A DNA stretch of 64,000 nucleotides, taken from contig NZ_LQIU01000004.1 in assembly GCF_001499995.1 (NCBI RefSeq), forward strand, positions 53,108-117,107, written 5' to 3'. The translations under genes were made by a program, and so were the position numbers. Origin of the DNA: Mycobacterium sp. IS-1496 (GTDB lineage: Bacteria > Actinomycetota > Actinomycetes > Mycobacteriales > Mycobacteriaceae). The number at the start of each line of letters is the position of its first letter. Within the stretch, counting starts at the first letter, position 1. Shown one piece after another: positions 27,382 through 36,570 of this stretch. The notes under the pieces were generated by a model, which was not told where the DNA came from, did no database searches, and saw only the letters and a program-made list of their open reading frames with translations.

Positions 27382-29844
27382 ATGGCGAGGCTTCGGCGCA
27401 AAGCGGCCCGGAATTGCATGAGGAAGGCCGCCGTCGCGGGGGGTGCGGCGGTCACGGCAACCGCGTTGACGATGGGCTTGACGGCTCCGTCGGCTGCGGC
27501 AGCGGCCACCGCGTCTGAAGTACGCGCGTACGAGACCCAACGCGCCGCGTTCGAAGACGCGAACCTCGGCTTCCTGCTCGAGGCGCTCGGTCTCGACGTT
27601 CCCGGCCTCGACGAGCTGCTGCCGATTCCGACGACGATTCCGGGTCTGCCGGGCGTCGAACTGCCGATCAACGTCATCACCACCGGTCCGCCGTTCGGGG
27701 CCTTGGCACTCTTCGGGCTCAACCCGTTCTGGGTGCCGGCCTTCCCCAGCGCGATCGCCGACGAGATCAACGGCACGCCGTACGGCGGGATCGACACGGC
27801 GCTTAGAACTACGGTGTTCGGCCTCCCGGTTTCGGTGCCTTTGGAACTCGTGAACCTCCGCGTCCCGATCGTGATCGCATTCGGTCTCGGCTCGCTGGCG
27901 ACCGGCATGGCCTATCCCGATGTGGTTGCCGATCTGCCCAATCAGCCCGGCGGCACGGCCGAGGGAGCTCCGGACGGAACGAGCCTGACCATCCTTCCGC
28001 TGATCCTGCTGCGCAACCCCGGACGTGCCGACGGTGGAATCGCCGCGCGCTTCGCGCCGGTGCTCGACCCGATCCTCGGGCTGTTCGGCCAGAACAGCGT
28101 CGTCACGCCAGAGGTGGACGTGGAGACCGACGGCGGTGCCGTGCTGGTGCCGATCAAAGTCGACGGCACCGTGGAATACGACCCGCTCTCCGACTTCGCG
28201 GCCTGGCCGAACCCCTTCACGCTGGCCAACAACGGCGCAGCATTCCTGTTCCCGACCTACATCCTGCGGGGCGCCGATCTGACCGGCGCGCTTCCGGACG
28301 TGCTCGAGCCACTACTCGGCAGTGTTGCCGGCAACTTGGCTTCCGGCATCATCGGCGATGGGTTGACAGTTTCCTCCCCCCTCGGATCGATACCTCTGAC
28401 TCGAGCACAGGTGCTTGCGCTCGTCGGAGGGCTGCTGCCCGGCATCGACATTCCAGCTGAGGGATTTGAGGCCCTCAATCTGTTCTTCACCGTCGAGTCC
28501 GACGCGTTGCCGCTGCTGGAGCCCTTCCGGTATCCGACCGACATCGCCAACCTGTTCACCGGCGGGGCGTTCGGCTTCACCAACCCGTTCGCCGACGCGA
28601 TCGAACCGGCGCTGAAGATCCTGGTGAACCTGGGCTACACCAACGTCACCCAGGACATGACCAACCCGCTCGATCCGTATCCCCGCGACTTCAGCGGCAA
28701 CTTCGGCAGCGAGTACGCACCCTTCCTCACCCTCCCTGAAGGCGTTGAGTGGGAGCGGGTGCCGGAGGACCTCGTCACGGCGTTCGCCGCCGGTGTGCGG
28801 AACTCCTTCTTCACCGGCATCCCCGGCGTTCGAGGACCGCTGGCCGGCCCGAACCCGCTGGCGATCATTGCCGGTCTGCTCGGTCTGCCGACCGGTCCCG
28901 CCGAGCTGCCGGATCTGTTGAACGCCTTCCCCGACCTGGCCGGCATCATCGGCGGCAATCTCGGCCTGCCGGATCTGAATTCGACCAGCGCGCTGGCGGC
29001 TGCCGCGGCACCGTCGGTGGGCGGCTCCGACGATCCGCTGACGCGACTCGGCGAAACGCTGGCGCGGACGCTCAACATCGCCTTCGAGCGTGAGGCGCCG
29101 GTGGAGTACACCCCGCCGACCAGCCCCGTGGATTCCGCGTTCGACGTGTCTGAAGGCCTCAGCGCCAGCGGACTTCGGTTGCTCGCCGCGACGGTGCTGG
29201 GACCGACACGCTTGGCGGCCCTCGCCGAGGGTGGCCCGGAAGCGCTGGCGGATCTCATCGAGAACACCGTCGACGCCCCGCTGTGGATCGCCGACCCGGC
29301 GCTCTACGGGCTTCGCGATGCCCTGCCGGCGGACGCGGCGGGCAACGTCACCGCGTTCCGCGACAGCTTGTGGGCCCTGACCGAACGGATCAACGAGGCG
29401 CTGCTCGGCGCCCTCGACGATCTGCCCGGTGCGCCGGCCGACGTGACCGTCACGTCGGAGCAGGCCAGGACCGGTGTGGACAACGAGGACATCGAGGCCA
29501 CGCTGAAGGTTGCAGGCGCCGCGCAGCCGGGCCAGACCGCCGGTGAGATCACGTCCGACGTTCCGCCGGCGGACACCTCCGGCGACGCTCCGAAGGACGT
29601 CCTCGACGGTGAGAACGCCACCGCCCCCAAGGGCGACGACCAGAAGGTCACCAACGGGGGGCAGATCAAGGGCGGCCAGTTCTCGAAGGCCATCGAGCGG
29701 TCCATCGATCGGGTGGGCGACCGCCTGAACGACGCCGCCGACGATCTGCGCGACGGCATCAAGAAGGCCCTCACACCGCCGTCGAAGACGACCACGGTCG
29801 ACAACGACGACACGGACAACACCAGCACCGAGCCGGCCGCCTAG
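27382..29844 (+). CDS. large exported protein with weak PE-PPE-domain resemblance
   Basis: An 820-aa secreted protein. ATG 27382 follows GGGAGGG by 7 nt. A Sec-type signal runs from a basic start (MARLRRKAARNCMRK) through AAVTATALTMGLT to SAAAAATA. The body is rich in Gly, Pro, Leu and Asn-Pro-Phe segments (FGLNPFWVPAFPSAI, GFTNPFADAI, LPLLEPFRYPTDIANL), which recall the C-terminal PE-PPE hydrolase-like domain of mycobacterial proteins, but I cannot point to a catalytic Ser. The last 130 residues are charged and low in complexity. It stands alone between a long gap and a strong terminator. Function unknown. Confidence 0.8.
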   Translation: MARLRRKAARNCMRKAAVAGGAAVTATALTMGLTAPSAAAAATASEVRAYETQRAAFEDANLGFLLEALGLDVPGLDELLPIPTTIPGLPGVELPINVITTGPPFGALALFGLNPFWVPAFPSAIADEINGTPYGGIDTALRTTVFGLPVSVPLELVNLRVPIVIAFGLGSLATGMAYPDVVADLPNQPGGTAEGAPDGTSLTILPLILLRNPGRADGGIAARFAPVLDPILGLFGQNSVVTPEVDVETDGGAVLVPIKVDGTVEYDPLSDFAAWPNPFTLANNGAAFLFPTYILRGADLTGALPDVLEPLLGSVAGNLASGIIGDGLTVSSPLGSIPLTRAQVLALVGGLLPGIDIPAEGFEALNLFFTVESDALPLLEPFRYPTDIANLFTGGAFGFTNPFADAIEPALKILVNLGYTNVTQDMTNPLDPYPRDFSGNFGSEYAPFLTLPEGVEWERVPEDLVTAFAAGVRNSFFTGIPGVRGPLAGPNPLAIIAGLLGLPTGPAELPDLLNAFPDLAGIIGGNLGLPDLNSTSALAAAAAPSVGGSDDPLTRLGETLARTLNIAFEREAPVEYTPPTSPVDSAFDVSEGLSASGLRLLAATVLGPTRLAALAEGGPEALADLIENTVDAPLWIADPALYGLRDALPADAAGNVTAFRDSLWALTERINEALLGALDDLPGAPADVTVTSEQARTGVDNEDIEATLKVAGAAQPGQTAGEITSDVPPADTSGDAPKDVLDGENATAPKGDDQKVTNGGQIKGGQFSKAIERSIDRVGDRLNDAADDLRDGIKKALTPPSKTTTVDNDDTDNTSTEPAA

Positions 29845-29860
29845 CCGCCTCCCGAGACCC

Positions 29861-29914
29861 AAGGCCTCCTGCCATCGACTCTGTGGGGGACAGAGTCGAC
29901 CGGCAGGAGGCCTT
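29861..29914 (+). terminator. strong hairpin terminator
   Basis: AAGGCCTCCTGCC pairs perfectly with GGCAGGAGGCCTT, and inside it TCGACTCTGT pairs with ACAGAGTCGA around a GGGG loop, giving a stem of about 23 bp with one small bulge. It starts 17 bp after the stop of the exported protein. Confidence 0.85.
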
Positions 29915-29962
29915 GTCGCATCTCGGGTCGCGAACGCGACGCCGCCTGGAAAGATCGCCGTC

Positions 29963-31195
29963 GTGTTGCTGTCGCTGATCGCGGTGTCCGCCGTGCTGGC
30001 CGGGTGGGGGGTGCTGGCCCGGCGCATGGAGCGCTGGCGCGTCACCGCTCCCATGGTGATCGTCCTGGCCGGGGTGGTGATCGGTCTCGCCACCTCCGAC
30101 CGGGTGGCGGACGGCCTCAACACCGAGATCGCCGAACACGTCGCCGAGATCATCTTGGCCATCCTGCTTTTCGTCGACGCCACCGACGTGCGCGGCGGAC
30201 TCTTCGGCTACGAGCCCAAGGCCGCACTGCGCATCCTGTTCGTGGCTCTGCCCCTGGGCATCGCCACCGCCCTGGTCTTCGGACTCTGGTTGCTGCCCGG
30301 TTCGTCGTGGGCGGTGCTCCTGGTGATCGCCTGCATCGTCGTACCGATCGACTTTGCGCCGGTGTCGTCGATCCTGCGTGACCGGCGGGTGCCCGAGCGG
30401 GTGCGCGATCTGCTCAACGTCGAGGCCGGGTACAACGACGGCATCGTCTCGCCGCTGTTCATCTTCGCTCTGGTGCTCGCCGACCAGGACACCCGCGCCG
30501 ACACCCCGCTGCAGGCGATCGAGGCGGCGGTGCCGCAGGCCGCCAAGGCCATCCTGGTGGGCCTCCTCGTCGGCACCCTCCTCGCGCTCGCGGCGAACGC
30601 CGCCCAGCAGCGGGGCTGGACCACCCACCAATCCAACCGCCTGGTCCTCGTCGCCGCGCCGCTGCTGGCCTTCGGCCTGAGCCTGGCCATCGACGGCAAC
30701 GGCTTCGTGTCGGCGTTCGTCTGCGGCATCGCCTTCAAATACCTGCGGCACTCCGACGACCTCCACAGCGACCTCGAACTCGTCGACGACGTCGGCTTCC
30801 TGCTCACGGTCGGCATGTGGTTCGCCTTCGGGGTGGCCGCCGTGGCCATCTTCGAGGCAGGCGTCACCCTCGGCGCCGTCGTGTTCAGCCTGCTGGCGCT
30901 GACCGTCGTCCGCATCGTCCCGGTCCTGATCGGCATGCTCGGCACCCGCTTCGAACCGCCCGAACGCCTGCTCGTCGGCGGCCTCGGGCCACGGGGAACC
31001 ACGACGATCGTCTTCGGCCTGCTCGCGTTCAACGTGCTCGACGGATCCGACGAACACACCGTTGGCCTGGTCGTCGTGCTGTGCGTTCTGGGCAGCGTCA
31101 TCCTGCACGGCGCGGCCGCACCCGCCGTCGCTCACGCCTACGCCACGCGGTACCCGGCGTCCCGCGACGCGGAGCACACCGGCCCGGGGAAATAG
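29963..31195 (+). CDS. Na+/H+ antiporter, CPA1 type
   Basis: Membrane exchanger of 410 aa with about 11-12 hydrophobic helices. IVVPIDFAPVSSIL and the ND-like NVEAGYNDGIVSPL are the ion-binding core of CPA1 exchangers, and GPRGTTTIVFGLLA is a late conserved helix. The GTG at 29963 is the first start in the open frame and opens directly into helix 1. Its stop codon TAG is part of the -10 box of purL. The role is pH or sodium homeostasis by family. Confidence 0.88.
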   Translation: MLLSLIAVSAVLAGWGVLARRMERWRVTAPMVIVLAGVVIGLATSDRVADGLNTEIAEHVAEIILAILLFVDATDVRGGLFGYEPKAALRILFVALPLGIATALVFGLWLLPGSSWAVLLVIACIVVPIDFAPVSSILRDRRVPERVRDLLNVEAGYNDGIVSPLFIFALVLADQDTRADTPLQAIEAAVPQAAKAILVGLLVGTLLALAANAAQQRGWTTHQSNRLVLVAAPLLAFGLSLAIDGNGFVSAFVCGIAFKYLRHSDDLHSDLELVDDVGFLLTVGMWFAFGVAAVAIFEAGVTLGAVVFSLLALTVVRIVPVLIGMLGTRFEPPERLLVGGLGPRGTTTIVFGLLAFNVLDGSDEHTVGLVVVLCVLGSVILHGAAAPAVAHAYATRYPASRDAEHTGPGK

Positions 31196-31198
31196 ACT
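31193..31198 (+). promoter_or_regulatory. purL -10 element, leaderless arrangement
   Basis: TAGACT then 6 nt then GTG. The TAG is also the stop codon of the antiporter gene. Confidence 0.55.
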
Positions 31199-31204
31199 GT
31201 CTGC

Positions 31205-33514
31205 GTGACGCAGGAGCTTGCCCCCACGCTGGACACCGTCGAGCGTGCCGCAGCCACCCCCGACCAGCCGCAACCGTTCCGCGAATTGGGCCTCAAGGAC
31301 GACGAGTACCAGCGCATCCGCGAGATCCTCGGCCGCAGGCCCACCGATGCCGAACTGGCGATGTACTCGGTGATGTGGAGCGAGCACTGCTCGTACAAAT
31401 CCTCGAAGGTGCATCTGCGCTACTTCGGGGAGACCACCACCGAGGCGATGCGCTCGACGATGCTCGCCGGTATCGGTGAGAACGCCGGGGTGGTCGACAT
31501 CGGCGACGGCTGGGCGGTCACGTTCAAGGTCGAGTCCCACAACCACCCCTCCTACGTCGAGCCGTACCAGGGCGCGGCCACCGGAGTCGGCGGCATCGTC
31601 CGCGACATCATGGCGATGGGCGCGCGCCCGGTGGCGGTGATGGATCAGCTCCGCTTCGGCGCCGCTGACGCCCCCGACACCAAGCGGGTGCTCGACGGCG
31701 TCGTGCGCGGCGTCGGGGGGTACGGGAACTCGCTCGGCCTGCCCAACATCGGCGGTGAGACCGTCTTCGACCCCTCCTACGCGGGCAACCCGCTCGTCAA
31801 CGCGCTGTGCGTCGGCGCGATGCGCAAGGAAGACCTGCACCTGGCGTTCGCCTCGGGGTCGGGCAACAAGATCATCCTGTTCGGCGCCCGCACCGGGCTC
31901 GACGGCATCGGCGGCGTATCGGTGCTGGCCAGTGAGACCTTCGGTGGCGACGAGGGATCGGGCCCCGGCCGCAAGAAGCTGCCCTCGGTGCAGGTCGGTG
32001 ACCCCTTCATGGAGAAGGTGCTCATCGAGTGCTGCCTCGAGCTCTACGCCGCAGGATTGGTGGTCGGCATCCAGGACCTCGGTGGGGCCGGATTGTCCTG
32101 CGCCACATCCGAACTCGCCTCCGCTGGCGACGGCGGGATGCATGTGGACCTCGACCAGGTCCCGCTGCGCGCGGCCAACATGACACCCGCCGAGATCCTG
32201 TCGAGCGAGTCGCAGGAACGCATGTGCGCGGTGGTCACCCCCGACAACGTCGACGCGTTCCTCGAGGTCTGCCGCAAGTGGGACGTGCTGGCCACCGTGA
32301 TCGGCGAGGTCACCGACGGGGACCGGCTCGTGATCACCTGGCACGGCGAGACCGTCGTCGACGTACCGCCGCGCACCGTCGCCCATGAGGGGCCGGTGTA
32401 CGAACGGCCCGTCACCCGGCCCGACACGCAGGACGCGCTCAACGCCGACACCTCCGCCGACCTGCCTCGGCCCACCACCGGCGACGAACTGCGCGCCACC
32501 CTGCTGGCCATGGTCGGCAGCCCCCACCTGTGCAGCCGCGGCTACATCACCGAGCAGTACGACCGCTACGTGCGGGGCAACACCGTGCTCGCCGAACACG
32601 CCGACGGCGGCGTGCTGCGGATCGACGAGGCCACCGGCCGCGGCATCGCGGTCTCGACCGACGCATCCGGCCGCTACACCGCGCTCGACCCGTACACCGG
32701 CGCGCAACTCGCGCTGGCCGAGGCCTACCGCAACGTCGCGGTCACCGGCGCCACCCCCGTCGCGGTGACCAACTGCCTGAATTTCGGGTCCCCCGAGGAT
32801 CCGGGCGTCATGTGGCAGTTCAGCCAGGCGGTGCGCGGCCTGGCCGACGGCTGTGTGGCCCTGGGCATTCCGGTCACCGGCGGCAACGTCAGCTTCTACA
32901 ACCAGACGGGCACCACCGCGATCCTGCCGACGCCGGTCGTGGGGGTGCTCGGGGTGCTCGACGACGTCCGGCGGCGAATCCCGACCGGCCTCGGCACCGA
33001 ACCGGGCGAGACGCTGATCCTGCTGGGCGACACCCGCGACGAATTCGACGGCTCGATCTGGGCGCAGGTCACCGCCGGACATCTCGGCGGTCTTCCCCCC
33101 AAGGTCGATCTCCAGCGGGAGAAGCTGCTCGCCGACGTGCTCACCGCCGCATCCCGTGACGGATTGATCTCCGCCGCACATGATCTCAGCGAGGGCGGGC
33201 TGATCCAGGCGGTCGTCGAGGCCGCCCTGGCCGGCGAGACGGGCTGCCGTGTCCTGATCCCCGAGAACTTCGAAGACGGCACAGGCCCGTTCACGTTCCT
33301 CTTCAGCGAGTCCGCGGGGCGGGTGCTCGTCGCGGTGCCCCGCACCGAGGAGAGCCGCTTCACCTCGATGTGCGAAGCCCGCGGCCTGCCCGCCACCCGT
33401 GTCGGTGTGGTGGACCCGGGCAGCGACGCGATCGAGGTGCAGGGCCAGTTCACGGTGCCGCTGGCGGAGTTGCGCACCACCTCCGAGGGCGTGCTGCCCG
33501 GACTGTTCGGGTGA
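31205..33514 (+). CDS. purL: FGAM synthase subunit PurL
   Basis: Large subunit (769 aa, small-type PurL that needs PurS and PurQ) converting FGAR to FGAM with [15 protein letters not shown] near residue 57, [10 protein letters not shown] and [17 protein letters not shown] are the usual ATP and substrate motifs, and [14 protein letters not shown] belongs to the second lobe. The GTG is set by the -10 box 6 nt upstream and by the conserved start. The stop overlaps the next GTG. It corresponds to Rv0803. Confidence 0.97.
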   Translation: MTQELAPTLDTVERAAATPDQPQPFRELGLKDDEYQRIREILGRRPTDAELAMYSVMWSEHCSYKSSKVHLRYFGETTTEAMRSTMLAGIGENAGVVDIGDGWAVTFKVESHNHPSYVEPYQGAATGVGGIVRDIMAMGARPVAVMDQLRFGAADAPDTKRVLDGVVRGVGGYGNSLGLPNIGGETVFDPSYAGNPLVNALCVGAMRKEDLHLAFASGSGNKIILFGARTGLDGIGGVSVLASETFGGDEGSGPGRKKLPSVQVGDPFMEKVLIECCLELYAAGLVVGIQDLGGAGLSCATSELASAGDGGMHVDLDQVPLRAANMTPAEILSSESQERMCAVVTPDNVDAFLEVCRKWDVLATVIGEVTDGDRLVITWHGETVVDVPPRTVAHEGPVYERPVTRPDTQDALNADTSADLPRPTTGDELRATLLAMVGSPHLCSRGYITEQYDRYVRGNTVLAEHADGGVLRIDEATGRGIAVSTDASGRYTALDPYTGAQLALAEAYRNVAVTGATPVAVTNCLNFGSPEDPGVMWQFSQAVRGLADGCVALGIPVTGGNVSFYNQTGTTAILPTPVVGVLGVLDDVRRRIPTGLGTEPGETLILLGDTRDEFDGSIWAQVTAGHLGGLPPKVDLQREKLLADVLTAASRDGLISAAHDLSEGGLIQAVVEAALAGETGCRVLIPENFEDGTGPFTFLFSESAGRVLVAVPRTEESRFTSMCEARGLPATRVGVVDPGSDAIEVQGQFTVPLAELRTTSEGVLPGLFG

Positions 33515-35268
33515 GAGCGCAGACCGACAACACCGCCGGTGACACCGTCACCGACACCCCCGAACGCCCGTGGCGTCATCCCCTGCTCGTCTGGGCCTGG
33601 GGCCTGATCCGGCTCGATTTCACCGGCGTCGCCGTCGGCGCCCTGTTCTTCTGCCTGTCCCTGACCCCTTCGCTGCTCCCGCGCGGCTGGCTGTTCCAAG
33701 GCCTGATCGGCGGGTTGAACGCCGCCATCGGATACGGCATCGGTGTCTTCATCTCGAAGATGTTGTCGCGTTTCGTCTTACGGGGTCGATCCGGGTGGCC
33801 GCCGTCCCGGCGGACGCTGTACGCGCTCAAGGCCGGGATCGTCGGGCTGGCGGTCGCCGCCTGCCTCCTGATGCTCGTGCCCGCCGCCGCCTGGCAGCGG
33901 CAGGTCTCGGCCGAGATGGGCCTGACGGGCCCGGACACGTCCGGCTACCTCCGTGTGCTGGTGGTCTCGGCGCTCGCGGGCGGAGTGTGCGTCGCGCTCA
34001 GCCGCGTCGTCCTCGACATCATCAAGACGTTGGCCCGCTGGCTCATCCGCCGGTGGCGGCTGAGCGACGAGATGGCGCTGCTGATCGGCACCGCGGTCAT
34101 CGTCGTCCTGCTGATCACCTTGATCAACGGCGTACTGCTGCGGGGGTTCCTCGCCGGCGCCAGCCGCGTCTTCCAGCCGCAGAACACCACGACGCGCGAG
34201 GGCGTCGGACAGCCCGACCAGCCCGAACGATCCGGCAGCCCATCATCGTTCGCGTCGTGGGACAGCCTCGGGTACCAGGGTCGCAACTTCGTCGCCAGCG
34301 GACCGGACGCGCAGGAACTCCAGCGGGTCAACGGCAGGCCCGCCCAAGAGCCGATCCGCGTCTACGCCGGTCTGCAGACCGCCGACACCGACGAACAGCG
34401 AATCGCCGTGGTGCTCAGTGAACTCGAGCGGACCGGGGCCTTCGACCGCGAACTGCTGGTGATCGTGCCCACCACGGGCACCGGGTGGGTCAACCCCGTG
34501 GCCGCGCGCGCGATCGAGCTGATGTACAACGGTGACACCGCCATGGTGGCGATGCAGTATTCGTACCTGCCCAGCTGGATTTCGTTCCTCGGCGATCAGC
34601 AGCGGTCGATGGAGTCGGGGCGCATGCTGATCGACGCGGTGCAGCAGCGGTGGTCAGAACGGCCGCCGCAGCAGCGCCCGAAACTCGTTCTCTACGGCGA
34701 GAGTCTGGGCTCCATGGCCGGACAGGCCGCGTTCGCGTGGCTGCCCGACATCGCCGACATGGGCTTCTCGTCCGTGCTGTGGGTCGGGCCGCCCAACGCC
34801 AGCCCGCTGTGGAAGGCGATCACCGAGCGCCGCGACCCCGGCACGCCGGAGGTCGAACCGCGCTACGACGGGGGCCGCACCGTGCGGTTCTCCCAGGCGG
34901 CCGATCCGGCCGAGATCGCCGGCGACACACAGGCCCCGTGGCAGGGCACCCGGGTGTTGTTCCTGCAGCACGCGTCCGACCCGATCGTCTGGTACTCACC
35001 GGATCTGCTCACCGCCCGCCCCGACTGGCTGCGCGAGCCGCCGGGTCACGACCGCACTTCCTCGATGCGCTGGTATCCGATCATCACGTTCTGGCAGGTG
35101 AGCGCGGACATGACGAACGCGTCGAGCATGCCGGGCGGACACGGACACAACTACGGCGACTCCGTGCTCGACGGCTGGGCGGCGGTCGCACCGCCACCCG
35201 GGTGGAGCCCGGGGGACACCGAGCGCATCCGGAGCGTGCTGCAGAAGACCGGCGGTCCCGAATACTGA
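33511..35268 (+). CDS. membrane alpha/beta-hydrolase (PF10081/DUF2319-like)
   Basis: A 585-aa protein. The N-terminal third has about four or five membrane helices (for example [18 protein letters not shown] and [20 protein letters not shown]). The C-terminal half is an alpha/beta hydrolase with nucleophile Ser398 in [11 protein letters not shown], and [14 protein letters not shown] as the oxyanion segment. The GTG at 33511 overlaps the purL stop (GTGA), so it is coupled to purL. It resembles M. tuberculosis Rv1069c in architecture as I recall. Substrate unknown, probably a lipid or ester at the membrane. Confidence 0.87.
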   Translation: MRAQTDNTAGDTVTDTPERPWRHPLLVWAWGLIRLDFTGVAVGALFFCLSLTPSLLPRGWLFQGLIGGLNAAIGYGIGVFISKMLSRFVLRGRSGWPPSRRTLYALKAGIVGLAVAACLLMLVPAAAWQRQVSAEMGLTGPDTSGYLRVLVVSALAGGVCVALSRVVLDIIKTLARWLIRRWRLSDEMALLIGTAVIVVLLITLINGVLLRGFLAGASRVFQPQNTTTREGVGQPDQPERSGSPSSFASWDSLGYQGRNFVASGPDAQELQRVNGRPAQEPIRVYAGLQTADTDEQRIAVVLSELERTGAFDRELLVIVPTTGTGWVNPVAARAIELMYNGDTAMVAMQYSYLPSWISFLGDQQRSMESGRMLIDAVQQRWSERPPQQRPKLVLYGESLGSMAGQAAFAWLPDIADMGFSSVLWVGPPNASPLWKAITERRDPGTPEVEPRYDGGRTVRFSQAADPAEIAGDTQAPWQGTRVLFLQHASDPIVWYSPDLLTARPDWLREPPGHDRTSSMRWYPIITFWQVSADMTNASSMPGGHGHNYGDSVLDGWAAVAPPPGWSPGDTERIRSVLQKTGGPEY

Positions 35269-35912
35269 TGCGCCGCAACGAGACAACGGCGCTGACGCTG
35301 GCCGCCGTGCTGGTCACGCTGAGCGGTCTGGTCAGTCCGCGCCTGCCCGAACGGTGGGCCGCTGTCGTGCACGGCGTATTCAGTGCGGCGCTGGCCGTCG
35401 CCGCCGACGCGCCGCTGGGCTTGCGCCCTCCGGCACTACGCAGTGGCCTGCGCACCGGCGGGGTGGCCGCAGCCCTGGTGAGCACGGGCGTCGCCGCGGC
35501 CAGCGCGGTGCCCGGGGTCCGCACGGCGATGACGACGCGGGATCTGCCTGCGGCGCCGTCGCGTTGGCTGATGCTGCGCATCCCACTGGGCACGGTGTGG
35601 GCCGAGGAGGTGGCCTACCGCGGGGTGCTGGGGCACCTCGGCGCCGCGGCGTTCGGACCGACACGGGGGCGGCTGCTGCAGTCGGTCGCTTTCGGTCTCT
35701 CGCACATCGCGGACGCGCGCGCCGCCGGGGAACCACTGGCAGGCACTGTGCTCACCACCGGGGTCGCGGGCTGGGTGTTCGCGTGGCTGGGGGAGCGGTC
35801 CGGCAGTCTGGCCGCCCCGATGCTCGCGCATCTTGCGCTCAACGAGTCCGGTGCGCTCGCGGCACTGGCCGCCCAGCGACGTCTGCGCCGCGTCGGCGCG
35901 GTCAAGGAATGA
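35268..35912 (+). CDS. CPBP-family (CAAX-like) intramembrane protease
   Basis: A 214-aa polytopic membrane protein. The three CPBP motifs are present: EEVAYRG (Glu113, Glu114, Arg118), LSHIADA with His146, and HLALN with His188 and Asn192. The ATG overlaps the hydrolase TGA by one base (TGATG). In bacteria the family cleaves prenylated or small membrane peptides, often in bacteriocin immunity; the natural substrate here is unknown. It corresponds by position to Rv0804. Confidence 0.88.
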   Translation: MRRNETTALTLAAVLVTLSGLVSPRLPERWAAVVHGVFSAALAVAADAPLGLRPPALRSGLRTGGVAAALVSTGVAAASAVPGVRTAMTTRDLPAAPSRWLMLRIPLGTVWAEEVAYRGVLGHLGAAAFGPTRGRLLQSVAFGLSHIADARAAGEPLAGTVLTTGVAGWVFAWLGERSGSLAAPMLAHLALNESGALAALAAQRRLRRVGAVKE

Positions 35913-35923
35913 TGGTGCGGCCA

Positions 35924-36058
35924 CAACAGCGTCAGCATGACCCGCTCGTCGACATCTCCGCGGAACTGCATCGAGATGGCTGCGGCCACAACGCAAACCG
36001 CGACGATCGCGACCGCGCTCGCCACCCGGTACGGCGGGTGACGGCGGCGACTGGCCAC
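35924..36058 (-). pseudogene. remnant of an mce-family gene 5' end
   Basis: From GTG 36058 the frame reads RRRHPPYRVASAVAIVAVCV, then a hydrophobic helix, then MQFRGDVDERVMLTLL. This matches the start of Mce1A-type proteins (basic head, one membrane helix, QFRG-D/E-F..., then a beta strand). After residue 45 the expected SDRAGLVMDPGAKV-type motif is missing and the frame runs on antisense to the CPBP gene without similarity. No other mce genes are nearby. It is probably a truncated relic. Confidence 0.45.
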
Positions 36059-36074
36059 TTTGCGACACTGAGGT

Positions 36075-36467
36075 ATGGCAGCCCGCCGCACGGCAGACCC
36101 GGCGCAGACCCGCGCGGCGGTGTCGGCCGTCGTCGACTGGCTGCGTGACGACACCGCGCCGGCCCCCGACCGCACCCGGATCGCCGAGGCGGTCCGGTTG
36201 ACCGCCCGCACCGTGGCCGGGCTCGCCCCCGGGGCCAGTGTGGAGGTCCGGGTGCCACCGTTCGTCGCCGTGCAGTGCATCGCGGGACCCACCCACACCC
36301 GGGGCAATCCACCCAACGTCGTGGAGACAGATCCGCGCACCTGGCTGCTGGTCGCCACCGGGTTGTTGGGTTTCGACGAGGCGGCGGCGAGCGGTGCTCT
36401 GCAGCTGTCCGGGTCCCGTGCCGCTGAACTGGCCACCTGGCTCCCCGTCGTGACCCCGGGAATGTAA
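36075..36467 (+). CDS. sterol-carrier-family-like small protein (Rv0807-like)
   Basis: A 130-aa soluble protein conserved next to purF in mycobacteria. The second half, VEVRVPPFVAVQCIAGPTHT and NVVETDPRTWLLVATG, followed by LQLSGSRAAELATWLPV, has the strand-and-helix order of the MysB/SCP-like family in which a short acidic loop precedes DPxTW. The ligand is unknown. ATG 36075 has weak ribosome site support (GAGG). Confidence 0.75.
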   Translation: MAARRTADPAQTRAAVSAVVDWLRDDTAPAPDRTRIAEAVRLTARTVAGLAPGASVEVRVPPFVAVQCIAGPTHTRGNPPNVVETDPRTWLLVATGLLGFDEAAASGALQLSGSRAAELATWLPVVTPGM

Positions 36468-36525
36468 CCGCGAAATAGGTGTTTCAAGACACGTCGCCGA
36501 TTCCCATAACCGGGTATACGGCCCG

Positions 36526-36531
36526 TAGACT
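36526..36531 (+). promoter_or_regulatory. purF -10 element
   Basis: TAGACT, 39 nt before the purF GTG. Unlike the other pur genes here this leaves a leader with a ribosome site (TTGGGAG). Confidence 0.4.
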
Positions 36532-36570
36532 CAGACACGTCACCCACAGCCCCTTGGGAGCAGCCATATC

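Noticed and set aside
29771..33181. Long minus-strand open frame antisense to the antiporter and purL
   Set aside because: Low-complexity His/Gly/Arg/Asp composition, no ribosome site, and exact overlap with two well-supported genes.
33370..33510. N-terminal extension of the membrane hydrolase into purL
   Set aside because: It would overlap the end of purL out of frame; GTG 33511 in a GTGA overlap is the natural start.
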